Shown in pieces: positions 34,786-45,289 of a stretch of DNA of 64,000 nt. The notes beneath the pieces are model-generated. The model had not been told where the DNA came from. It did not search any database and saw nothing but the letters and a program-made list of their open reading frames with translations. Positions within the stretch are counted from its first letter, which is position 1; each line of letters begins with the position of its first letter. The stretch is from Eupeodes corollae (taxonomy: Eukaryota; Arthropoda; Insecta; Diptera; Syrphidae), in NCBI RefSeq assembly GCF_945859685.1, contig NC_079147.1:192245174-192309173 (forward strand), read 5' to 3'. The translations under genes and the position numbers were made by a program.

Positions 34786-36663
34786 TTTTAGATTTTCCCA
34801 TAGATTTATGATCACGTTTTTTATTATATCCAGAACCAGTTAAAATTACACAATAAAATAAATAATTTTAAAAGCTTTATTGAGCGATAACATCTTACGT
34901 CGAAAAACAAACTACTACCGTAACTAAAAGTGTTCATCACTCACCAAAATACTTTACGAAAATTCCACTAAACCACTTATCTCTTATTGAAAAATCTCAC
35001 TTTGGGAGTATTAAAAATAAAAATACTATATTTTCCTTTCGTAATTTTGCATTAACCACGAGCACAGAGTTTAGCCTTAAGCTGCATAAGCATTTTTAAT
35101 ATTATTTTTATGTATTTTTCTTGTTTCAAATCTCTTCTCTTCGTCTTTATAGTCATTTTAATAAATTGGTGGTATAGACAAACCTATGTCTCCATAATAA
35201 TCCTTATCTTTTTTGAAAAACGTCAATAAATTATTTAACTGACCAACTGATCATGACTAGCTGCCAAATTAAGCTTAGCTTAAACAAACAGAACCAAAAT
35301 GTGAAGAAGAAAAAAAAACAGAACTAAAGATTACCAAGACCGCGCGCTTCATCCGCTCTAACGAATTATGGTGAAAAAAGTTATACATGCACGACGTGAA
35401 CTTATCGTTAAATATGATTCACGCGCACGCGTGCATACGATCTTCCTTAAAAATGCAACCCGTCTCGATGCCTTTCAAAACGTCAAATCTCATTGTAACT
35501 GTAAGAGGGATATAAAGGTAGATATATTATGAGTTAGAAGCGTGTTGACCTCCACATGTACTTATGTGGTGAGTTTCTTTGTTTTGATATATCGAGAAAA
35601 TGTCATGGTAAATCTGAAGTCTCCTGCGCCTTCGACTTTGACACTAGTTTTTAGTTTTTTCTTTGAACAGGCTACATTGTCATATAGTGGGCTATATAGT
35701 TAAAAATTTTACGCCGGTAAATTTTTGAGAGTCAATTTTTTTGTTGATAACTGTCACCTGTGACATATAAACGTCAGAACTTCACAAGAAATAAAAACTA
35801 TTCATGGCGATTATAGTCTCCACTAAATTCATAGATTTTTTGACACGTTTGAAATGGTAGAAATGTCAAAGTTGACATTTGTTTTTTTTTTCGGAACCTA
35901 TTCGTTGGATTCTGTGATCGGTGTTATTATTTTCAGAGTTTTAACGTGACAAATTTAAGGATTTAATTCGATGATAATGCCATTCTGTCCCACTGTTATT
36001 CACTCGATGCGACTTATTCGACATGTGTGTAGAGTATTGACGCGGCTCCGCGACCATCTGGACCATCTTTTACGATCTTTTTTGTTTGTCATATACTTCA
36101 TTTATTTTGTTTATTTATTTGTTAGTTAGTTTCTTTTTATTTGTTTATTTTTTGTAGCACACGCGAGTGTGAGATCATTTAAAAGATTTATGCACGCGTT
36201 AGTTTGGACATTAAATTTTTGCTCTATAGCAAAAAGAGTGCGATCGTGCAAACATCGTCGATTGATAAAAAACCGACTTGAATGAATTTGGTTGAAGTTT
36301 AAATCCCCCGGAGGTAATAAAATGTAATGTGGACATTTTTGTAGCAGGGTTTTCAGAGAGATGTATAGAGGAAACTAACTAACTGTGATGAATGAACAGA
36401 TCCGCATTCTGACCCTGTTCCTATTTTAGTTGAGATCGAATCCGCATAATATCGGATCTATCATGGTTAACCGAAGTATGTCCAAATATTTTCACATTTC
36501 TAAAATTGTGTCTCGTTTTTACTTTCTATAAAAAAAATTAACTTTTTCACAGAGCAGTGTTGCCGAAATTCTTCAATAAAAAAATTAAGAAGTAGTTAGA
36601 AAATTATTAATGTTTTCCGGCAACCAAAAACGGTGTCAATGCTTTAGAACTAGGAAAGAGAAT
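34786..36663. other. No gene seen
   Basis: Includes a short CG-rich part with GCGCACGCGTGCATAC (35421-35436) and GCGCGCTTC (35343), and a GGCTCCGCGACC segment at 36043. No supported coding or RNA gene. Confidence 0.4.
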
Positions 36664-38240
36664 ACTTACTTACTTAGGTCCTCAGACCTGTTAAGTCCGT
36701 TGGGAACCCCTTAAAGGTTTCCGGAGATGTGTTTCAGCTCCCTCCAAATCTTGCCTAGTGACGCTGATTCCGCCTAGTCCAGCTCTTCTTCCCACTTGTG
36801 TGTGCGGATTCCACTGTATTCCTTGGTCTGCAATGCAGTCATTACCTTTTCGAACTGTATGTCTAATTCATTGCCACTTACGTCTTCATATTATTGATTC
36901 TATAGGTCCCTGACCTGTCCTTCTATAAAGGACCTCATTTGATATGCGTTTTGGCCAGAAAATCCTTAGGATGTTACAAAGACATCTATTCACGAAGGTT
37001 TGCAGCTTTCTTGTTATGGCTGAAGTAACCTTCCAAGTGCTGCAACCATAAAGAAGCACAGATTCGAAGTTTGTGCGAAAAAGTCGTAGCTTTGTTCTTA
37101 AGCTGAAAGAGTTAATTCTCCAAATTTTTGACAGCATACCGATCACCGAAGATGACGTCTTGTTAGGTTCCGCCTTCGATGGAAACGATACTTCTAAGGT
37201 GTTGAAAGCTCTCCACTTTTTCCACCGTTTACGAGAAATTATTTATTTGAGAGAATTGTCGGGTTCCGAAGCTGATCATTTTTGTTTTGTCGGTATTAAT
37301 TTTCAGCCCCACAACTTCTGCTTCCCTCTCTACACTTGTTTTCATTTGATGAAGATCCATGATCCTATGAGAGAGTAAGCAAACAACATGTCAAAGTCCA
37401 TTGGATCCCTCCGCTACCTTACAGAGCTGAGCGCAGTATATCGCTTATCACCAACAAAACAATATTGGCGACAGAATACAGCCCTGTCTGACTCCGTTTC
37501 GGATTTCAAAATTATCGGACAACCTACAATCGTGAAGAGCATGACACTTGTATCCATCATATATTCCTTTAATAGTAGCAATTAGTTTTTGTGGGATGCC
37601 TCTCCTGCGCAAAGCTAACCAGATATACTCCCTGTTAACGCTATCCAAGGCCTTCTCGAAGTCGATGAACAGCAGGTGTAGTGGTGATCGATATTCAACG
37701 CACTGTTCAATAATGATCCCCAGGGTATTGATACGATCAATACAGGAGGATCCAGCATGGAATCCTGCTTGTTTGGCATCAAATGTAGCCTCAAGGTGTT
37801 CTCTGATGCGTTCCAGTATGACTTTTCCTACTATTTTGGCAACGCTAGGTAAATTCCTCTCCAATTTTCGCACTTTGTAAGATATCCTTTTTTTAGGAGC
37901 TTCACGAAAATTCCCTTCTCCCACTCATGGGGGAAGCTTTCGGTGGTCCAGGCTTCTTTTATGTGCGGATGAAGCAGTTTGCTTGGTGAAGTTGGCGCTG
38001 CTTGTAAAAGCTTTGCGGGAATTCCATCAACTCCTACCCATTTGTTGTTCTTAAATGCTTTAATTGCGGCAACGATCTCATCTTTACTGGAATTAGTTTC
38101 TTCAGGCGCTTCAGAAGGTATCGGCTGCACGTTGTTTGCAAAAACTCGGTTTAAAACCGAGGAAAAGTGTTCTTTCCACCTTCTGACTTCCTCATCCACC
38201 GAACTTATCACTGTACCGTCTACTTCTTTCACCAGGTCGC
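36664..38240 (-). mobile_element. RTE family B, 5'-truncated copy
   Basis: Minus-strand RTE whose 3' end at 36664 has the inverted TAAG tail (ACTTACTTACTTAGG). Order from the 5' side: linker (38232-37831) with IKAFKNNKWVGVDGIPAKLL; RT finger KQAGFHAGSSCIDRINTLGI; motif A LHLLFIDFEKALDSVNREY (about 37680-37620); motif B NGVRQGCILSPILF (about 37495-37455); a damaged motif C region (DFDMLFAYSHR in place of DFADD, about 37395); VVGLKINTDKTKM (37315); and C-terminal ESVLLYGCSTWKVTS (37060-37015) with GPIESI near 36890. Large open frames survive, so it is younger than the copy at 2830-5290, but it is still inactive. Confidence 0.92.
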
Positions 38241-38309
38241 TTGCAGGTCGATGTTATTTACACCGAATTTTAAAATTCATTTGATCGTGTACTGCTTTGA
38301 GCTGCTAGG

Positions 38310-38660
38310 GTTTCACTTTGCTCTCCTTGACTGGATTAAAAGTTAATTGGTTGGACGTAGTCAATATGTTTAAATTGGTGATGTCTTATCAAATAAAGTA
38401 ATAAATTTCAGGTGTTCCTCAAGGAAGCCACTTAGACCACTGCTTTTTATTTTTTTTTTTAATTCCAAATTATATTTCTTATGCAAAGTGTCTCTTATAT
38501 GCCGATGATCTCAAGATTTGTAGCTGTGTAAGATCTCCATTACATGTCAGTAAAATTTTCTTTAAGCGCTGCTAAATTTGTATTTCTTTAACAGCTTGGA
38601 TTTGACAGCAGTGGTATTGTTCAAGGTCTGTGTTAAATGTTGGATTAGTGGAGGTATCTT
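38310..38660 (+). mobile_element. LINE family D, RT fragment
   Basis: Plus-strand RT remnant: SWIKS then LVGRSQYV (about 38325-38370), CSSRKPL/GVPQGSHLD motif B across a frame change (38410-38440), and motif C CLLYADDLKICS (about 38490-38525). It ends close to the left terminal repeat of the mariner-like element at 38689. It belongs with 30900-31560. Confidence 0.8.
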
Positions 38661-39149
38661 TAGGCGGCTCAAAAAAAAGAAGTGATTGCACAGGGTGGCT
38701 CACCAATTGTGCTACAATTGAAAATTCAGATAACTTTTTTTTTAATCAGTGTATTTCATTTTTTTTTAATAATTTATTAGTTTTATTTTAAATAGTAAAT
38801 TGCTTCTAAAGATGTATACAGCAAATGACTTCCACAAAAAATCACCAACAAATTGTGCATTGTGTCCTGAAAAGTTGTAGTTGCGATCGTCTCAGTTATT
38901 GTCAATAAGCACTGACTTAATTCAGTCAAATTTTTGGGTCTCGTTTTGTACACCTCCTGCTTGACAGGTCAGGTGACCTTGGGTTCCACCGAGTTCCTGA
39001 AAATAAATTTGTTTGGGAATTTCCGTTGGGGCTCCGCCATGATAGTGGTTATATGTGAAGATGCTCCATCTTGCTGAAACAAAATACTTTTCAATGGAAT
39101 ACGTCTTCGGCTCATTTCTTTGTAAAGAAAGGTTCCCATTGATAGTTAC

Positions 39150-39180
<31 letters not shown>

Positions 39181-42100
39181 AGCAAACACTAAAAGGGTTT
39201 TTTATACCTTTAATATGCCAAAGACACAGTGTGAGCATTAGGAAAAGAGGGAAGGGTTGGATAGGAGGTGTCGGTGTACATTGGTTTTAAATTTTTGAAC
39301 ATTGCAATGACAGGGAAAGATAGAGCGTGGCAAGGCGTTCCACATTCGCGTAGTACGGCTAAAAAAAGAATCTCTGTACTTCATAGTACGTCCGAAGTTG
39401 GGCTCAAGGGTAAACTGATGGGCATTCCTAGAAGCGCGGGTATTACGGTTAAATTGTTTAAGGGGAGGAATGCAACTGGCTTAAAATAACGGTAAAAAAG
39501 GGTGAGGCAAGAAACCTTGCGTCGATGTTCGAGTGATGTTAACGAGTTGATGATGTTTATGTCACCAATCATTTTAAAAGCTCTTTTTTGAATACTGTCC
39601 AAGAGGCTTAAATAAGTTACTGGAGCACCAGCCCAGAGATGAGAGTTATATTCAAGTTTCGGACGTATATAGGTTTTGTAGATTGTAGCCAGATCAGACG
39701 GAGAAAAAAATTTCTTGCAACGTCTCAAAAAACCTAGACATCTTGCGGCATTTTTGGCAACATCGCGTATGTGATCGCTCCACAAAAGGTGGTTGCTGAT
39801 GCACATTCCGAGGATGTCAAGATTTTCTGTTTCGTTAATGCAAGTGCCACTCATAGATAGTGGCAAAGACGGTTTATCTCGCTTTAACGAAGCAAGACAG
39901 CATTGCGTTTTAGAAGCATTAAATTCCACACGATTTTTTATTCCCCATTGTACAATGCTGTGTAGGTCGGAATTTAATGAGCTAATCATATTTTGCCGTT
40001 GCAGTTCCACATCCGAAAAGGAGGGTTGTGAGTCTGGAAACGAATATGAAAAGCTAAGAGTGCTATCGTCAGCGAAACAATGTATTGGATTAGAAGTAGC
40101 AGACAGGAGATCATTTATAAAAATGAGGAAGAGGGTCGGAGACAAAACGGAGCCCTGGGGCACACCAGCGTTTATTTTATGAGTTTCAGACTTGAATCTG
40201 TCCAAAACAACTTGTATTGAACGGTTCGAAAGAAAATTTCTAATCCAACGAAGAAGAGATTCGTCGATACCGAAAGCACGCATTTTCGATAAGAGAGCAA
40301 GATGCCAAACTTTATCAAATGCCTTTGAAATATCAAGTGCAATAATCTTACTTTCTCCAAAACGATGTAAAGATCTGTTCCACTGTTCGGTGAGATGAAC
40401 CATGAGATCACCAGTGGACCTATTGCTACGAAAGCCGTATTGCCGGTCATTAAGAAGCTTCCGTTCCTCAAGATATTTCTTAAGCTGATAATTAATCAGC
40501 GTTTCCATGACCTTGGAAAGAAGGGACGTTAGTGCTATCGGTCGGTAATTTGTGGGAGAAGAAGATTCGCCTTTTTTTGGAATTGGCTGAACAAATGCAG
40601 TTTTCCAACTACTCGGAACGATCCCAGAAGAATAGGATAGATGGAAAAGCTTACGCAGTGGTTTTGCTAGCGTGGAAGAACACCTCTTCAGAATAATAGC
40701 GGGGATACCATCTGGGCCAGCGGATTTATGAATGTTGAGATCTTTAAGAACTCTCGCCACAGTTCGAGTACGAAAAAAGATTGGTCCCATAGAATCATTT
40801 ACGCGTTCAAGAACTGGAGGAGTCATGACACTATCTGGTAAGGTGGAATTTTCGGCGAACTGCCTTGCAAATAAGTTAGCTTTATCAATAAAGCTAACTA
40901 AAGGAGTGTCATTGACAACAAGCGTAGGAACCGAGGAAGAGGAAGAATTCCTCATGTTTTTTACAAATGACCAAAAATTCTTACTGCCTTTGGGACATTG
41001 CAGTATTTTTCGCCGTAATTTTTGGTCATGTAAAAATTTGGTTCTTCGAATATAGGCGTTGCAGGCCTTCCTGGCTTGCTTAAACTTTTTCCGGTTTTCC
41101 TCAGTTGGGTTGGCTTTAAAACACCGGAAGCTCACCTCTTTCTCCTCGATAACCTCTTTGCAGCTCGAATCGAACCATGATTTATCCTTGGGTTTAATAC
41201 TTTTAACCCTATTCGGGATAAACGTTTCCATTCCCAAATGAATCATACTAGAAATCATATCTGCACTGGAGTCTACGTCGCTATCGAGGAAGCATAGCGA
41301 CCAGTTAAAGATCCTGAAAAAATTATTGAGACCGTCCCAGTTGGCTTTCTCGTACTGCCAAACGGTTCTCTTTGGAGCTCTTTCTTTAACTGGATTTGTT
41401 TGACACGAGAAATTAGCAGATATAACACTGTGGTCCGATGTGCCTAGAGGCGTCAATACACTGATTGTGTACTTATCAGGATCAGAAGTGAGAAACAAGT
41501 CAAGGGTATTTTCTGCTCGGCCGTTAACGTCTGATATTCGAGTAGGCTCATTGACAAGCTGAGTAAGATGGTTAAACTCAGCAAAAATCTCAGCACACAT
41601 TCCTTCGGGCGTTGTCTGGCCCGAATGGCGAAGCCACGAAGAATTGTGAACATTGAAATCGCCCGTAATAACGATTTCAGTGTGAGGATACAGGGAGACA
41701 ATTCTTTGTATGGAGTCAGACAGAGCATCAAATTCCTGAGAAGTTGAAACTCTGTCCAGGTTTGGGCTCCGATAAAGAAAACAATAGTGAATGATGTGCT
41801 TATTCACGGAAAGTTTTAACCACATGAAATTAAAAAGGGAGTTGGTACAATGACCGTATTGTGGTAAAAGTTGATATGCAACATCATTCCTAATATATAT
41901 GGCGAGACCATGGTGTGAGAAGAATAATGGCACTAAGCAATACCCATGAATAAAAAATTCAGCAGGATCGGAATCTTCACCTACTTGGGTTTCACTCAAT
42001 GCCAAAACAGCTGGTCTGTTAGAATTGATGTGGATGTATACAGACAGAAAATTCGATCTTAGCCCACGAACATTACTATAATCTACTCTAAAATAACCAG

Positions 42101-42745
42101 TCATTGCAATATAAAACAAATCTTAAAATCAAAACAAACGAACTTCTAAGTATATTACCGTATAAGATTATTTAAATATCTTTACAATACAACCTCACTA
42201 CTAGTGTTATGCCTTTAGTAGTGACGTTGAATTGGTCCGGACCCTGACAATCAAAACAGTAATCTACAATCCATTTGTTGTTGAATGAACCAACACATAC
42301 ACATCATTGAGCGAGCTTTCAAAAAGCTTAGCCCAATGCATGCACCTGCTGAGCCACTCAACTGTAAAGAAAAATGAAAGAAAGAGTGAAGGGAATGCAC
42401 TTACTGTGTTCTGGTAGATTTTTTTTTATTATTTATTTCTTTTCCCCTTTGTGTTGCTTTTTTTTTTTAATATGTAATGCTGTTGTTTTTCACTGTTTTT
42501 TTGTATCATTATTATTTCTGTTGTTTTAGTTTAATTTATTATATTTTTTTTTATCACTATTTTGTTTGTTTTGTTTTGGTTCTATTTCAGTTTTTTTTGT
42601 TTCGTTTTGTTTTGTTTTAAATAAATTATCATAACGAGACTGCGACGGGGACGGGAGACAAGACAACAAATAATCGAAAAAAAACGCAGAACACGACGAG
42701 TGGACATGAACCTCCCCACTCGAGCTTTCACTGACAACTGAAAAC
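39150..42745 (-). mobile_element. Young LINE (family E) inserted in the mariner
   Basis: Minus-strand LINE of about 3.6 kb with a 25-base poly-A tail (T run 39150-39174), a short 3' UTR, an endonuclease-RT ORF and about 620 bp of A-rich sequence upstream. No separate ORF1 is present, so either the copy is 5' truncated or the family has one ORF. The 5' boundary is inferred from where mariner transposase similarity stops (about 42745). No clear target duplication was seen. A much older relative lies at 49850-50905. Confidence 0.88.
39381..42119 (-). CDS. LINE endonuclease-reverse transcriptase, 912 codons, 3' frameshift
   Basis: Single protein for target-primed retrotransposition. APE-type endonuclease at residues 1-240: catalytic-site motifs LSETQ (41-45), YRSP (116-119), TGDFNVH (152-158), TSDHS (227-231). 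RT at about 450-850: linker SAGPDGIPA (466-474), NYRPIALTSLLSKV (524-537), motif A ALDISKAFD (594-602), motif B AGVPQGSVLSPTLF (651-664), motif C FADD (682-685). All catalytic residues look intact. No RNase H domain. The listed frame leaves the family sequence after about residue 880: the expected C-terminus (QFTLEPNFGRTMKYRDSFFS and TRMWNALP) is in a second frame down to a stop at 39240-39238, so one base was lost near 39483. The start is the first ATG of the frame; the true start may be a few codons later (MTGYFRVDY). Confidence 0.9.
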   Translation of the reverse strand: MFYIAMTGYFRVDYSNVRGLRSNFLSVYIHINSNRPAVLALSETQVGEDSDPAEFFIHGYCLVPLFFSHHGLAIYIRNDVAYQLLPQYGHCTNSLFNFMWLKLSVNKHIIHYCFLYRSPNLDRVSTSQEFDALSDSIQRIVSLYPHTEIVITGDFNVHNSSWLRHSGQTTPEGMCAEIFAEFNHLTQLVNEPTRISDVNGRAENTLDLFLTSDPDKYTISVLTPLGTSDHSVISANFSCQTNPVKERAPKRTVWQYEKANWDGLNNFFRIFNWSLCFLDSDVDSSADMISSMIHLGMETFIPNRVKSIKPKDKSWFDSSCKEVIEEKEVSFRCFKANPTEENRKKFKQARKACNAYIRRTKFLHDQKLRRKILQCPKGSKNFWSFVKNMRNSSSSSVPTLVVNDTPLVSFIDKANLFARQFAENSTLPDSVMTPPVLERVNDSMGPIFFRTRTVARVLKDLNIHKSAGPDGIPAIILKRCSSTLAKPLRKLFHLSYSSGIVPSSWKTAFVQPIPKKGESSSPTNYRPIALTSLLSKVMETLINYQLKKYLEERKLLNDRQYGFRSNRSTGDLMVHLTEQWNRSLHRFGESKIIALDISKAFDKVWHLALLSKMRAFGIDESLLRWIRNFLSNRSIQVVLDRFKSETHKINAGVPQGSVLSPTLFLIFINDLLSATSNPIHCFADDSTLSFSYSFPDSQPSFSDVELQRQNMISSLNSDLHSIVQWGIKNRVEFNASKTQCCLASLKRDKPSLPLSMSGTCINETENLDILGMCISNHLLWSDHIRDVAKNAARCLGFLRRCKKFFSPSDLATIYKTYIRPKLEYNSHLWAGAPVTYLSLLDSIQKRAFKMIGDINIINSLTSLEHRRKVSCLTLFYRYFKPVAFLPLNNLTVIPALLGMPISLPLSPTSDVL

Positions 42746-43158
42746 CACTTTCTTAAAAGAAATATGTCCTGACAATACACCTTGATGAAATAGCTCTGGG
42801 AGCAGTTCCGTCTCATGGAGTATTTCTGGATTTGATTTCCTCAAATACCGCTATTTTGCTTGTTTACATTGCCGTTCAGATCAAAATGGGCCTTATCAGA
42901 CATTAACAAATCATTTTATTGTAAAATTCCTCGCGAATAGGAAAATCCTGAAGATTTAAATTGTTTGTAATTTGGACTTTGTACGAAAACAAGTTTTAGT
43001 CATCTTGAAGTATTCGCTGTAATGACCGCCGGCTTACTCTAATTCTGTCTTCAGTATCCCAAGCATCCAAAATAATAAATTAAGAAATGAGCCGATTACT
43101 CACACAAAAAAAGTCAATACGTTTTATTTTTGTAGCACGATTCGTGCGCCACCCTGTG

Positions 43159-43978
43159 TATCTGACTGTCAAAAAGGTAAAGTTTATTCTATGTATAGTA
43201 AAAACGCATTAATTTGTTGCATGAACCTCAAAATTAAAGGAAAATTTAAATGAAATTCTTGAAAAAAAGATGTAAAGAACAAAATGTAACATAGTAACAA
43301 ACTAAATAAAGAAGTATTTTAAAGCTTTAGTTACACTTGCAAAATTGTGACAACACTGATGCAGCCGAAGATTACAGGAATATATGAAATATTGCAGAAG
43401 TAAATCTTTCATATGTAGCATCCCTTTTAGTTTTGCAGAAATCATATACATGTAAATCAACTATAACTTATCACCCACCCTATGTTTTAGTGATGCCAAA
43501 TAACCAACTTTCACTGATTTCTTAAGAAAATTTACAATTTAATTCCTGTTAACAAATTCAATGACAAAAAACGTATAAATTTAAATACTCAAAAGCTTTC
43601 CCGATACACACCTTAACCTTATTATGCATTATTTGGTTCTCAAAACGTCAAACGATGACACTAAAAAATTCAATAAGATAAGATCTCAAAAAAGATTATA
43701 ACGAGCAAACATATAAATTTCATATCGTTTTATTGATGACAAATAAAAAAAAAAAAAAAAAAATTAAAATGTGATCTTTATTTTCTTGTGTGATAGTATC
43801 TTATTAATTATTTTATTCTCATCAACAATCAACATTAACATCGTGTTTTTCTATAAAAATTCATTTGACAGACGGATACAAATTTAATGGGATTGACAAG
43901 TATCATCATTATGATTGTTTTATGAATATTTCTGCAGTTATTATAAATACAAATCAATTCACTTTCTCTTAACTTTTA
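43159..43978. other. No gene seen
   Basis: AT-rich spacer including an A run at 43746-43764. Confidence 0.4.
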
Positions 43979-44240
43979 TAAGGAGTCTTCTTATATGTGG
44001 TTTCAGTTTGAATGGCTCATTATTTAGTCAGCTGTCACTTTTCTGGCAGCTGTCATATTTTGACATATAACAAGAAAAACGTAGGCCATTGCTGAAATTT
44101 AATTCATCAAGCTTTAAAGAGTCTTCTTATATTTCTTTCAGTGTAAAAATCCTGTTACTATACAACAGCTGTCACTTTTAAATGTGTCATCTTTTGACAT
44201 TCACATTTGATAAAAAAACAGTAAGCCATTGCTGAAATTA
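43979..44240 (+). repeat. Tandem duplication of about 136 bp rich in TGTCA
   Basis: GAGTCTTCTTATAT at 43983 and 44119, CAGCTGTCACTTTT at about 44029 and 44165, and GCCATTGCTGAAATT at 44085 and 44225 mark two copies. Each contains TTTTGACAT and CTGTCA words in both orientations. Non-coding. Confidence 0.8.
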
Positions 44241-45289
44241 GACCAATTAGACAACAAAATAACAAGGCATTGAAATTGTTGAAATTCGCTACAAAAGGAT
44301 GAACTTTTTTCAGCCAATGTTCGAAATGTTGTCAGAAAAAGATTTAAGACCGTGTTTAAGAGGTGCAAATTGGTAACTTAAAACCATGTTATCAATTACC
44401 TTTTGTTTATGGTTTATTTATCGGGATGAAGTTCGAATTGATATTCTGAGTTAAATATTGATTTAAAAATGTAGCTTATTTATCTTATCATTCTCAAGGC
44501 CCTAATTAAATAAAACAAATTAAATGATATTTTACAAAAAATATCAACCTTCCGGTCGAAGAATTTATCAAATCTGATGGCTCGGTTCATTTACGATCCC
44601 CTGTTGAGAAGATAATAAACCTTAAGCCTTGTTTATATTAATTTGTTTCAAGATATGCTCCTCCTCAACTGCAGACAATATTATTTTCTTGACTTCACCC
44701 CTTTTTTATTATCAAATGTTATTTTATAAAGTTGGTATTCATTTTGTACCAATTAATTAAACATATATATGTGACATAAATTGGAAACAAAAATTGTCTT
44801 TTTATGTGCATAAGTTTATGGTTCGTAAGAACAAATTATTTACTATAAAAAAAAGGAAAAAAAAAAACAATAAATAAATAAATTACTCTCCTAACTTGAA
44901 CCCAATGACTCACAAAAAAGTCATCATCATGATTTTATTGCGTCAATTTTTCATTCATAAAACGAAGAAAAAAAATAAAACAACACAACATGAAGCAAGA
45001 ATATGATTCCTTGATCAAGTGGTTGAAATACTGTATAGACAACATAACATAATAAACAACAACAAAACGGTCTTAAAAGGGGCCGGATTTTTCTTGGAGT
45101 TAAATGAGAACCTAAAAAGGGCCATTTAAAAATAAAAAGAATGGACTCCAAATGCAAAACTGATAGCTTGAAATACGAGTAACGTTTTTAACAATCACGG
45201 TCTTATCCCCAGAGAAATACTAACTGACATTTTAAAAGACGTCTCAATTTACTCATGGTTTGAATTTGCTGTCATTCTTGATGTTAATC
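44241..45289. other. No gene seen
   Basis: AT-rich; no recognised element. Confidence 0.4.

Larger units (their letters stand above)
38689..43158 (-). mobile_element. Mariner-like transposon with 27-bp terminal repeats, split by a LINE
   Basis: Terminal inverted repeats at 38689-38715 (begins CACAGGGTGGCTCACC) and 43132-43158 (complement begins CACAGGGTGGCGCACG) agree at 24 of 27 positions. A TA follows the right end; the left has TG where TA is expected. The minus-strand transposase is degenerate: HTH part SRRSLQRILQDD (about 43050-43010), first Asp block LSDKAHFDLNGNVNKQNS (about 42905-42850), PEILHETELLPE (42825-42790), and beyond the LINE SILFQQDGASSHITTIMAEP (about 39095-39035) with the C-terminus to about 38800. 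The start of the protein is missing. Removing the LINE leaves roughly 0.9 kb. Confidence 0.88.

Noticed and set aside
36040..36060. CpG-island promoter
   Set aside because: A short GC-richer stretch without Inr/DPE spacing or a following open frame.
40732..41055. 107-codon and other plus-strand frames inside 39381-42119
   Set aside because: Antisense shadows of the LINE ORF.
42526..42816. 96-codon minus-strand frame as LINE ORF1
   Set aside because: It spans the junction of the mariner transposase and the A-rich LINE leader, and has no zinc-knuckle or other ORF1 feature.
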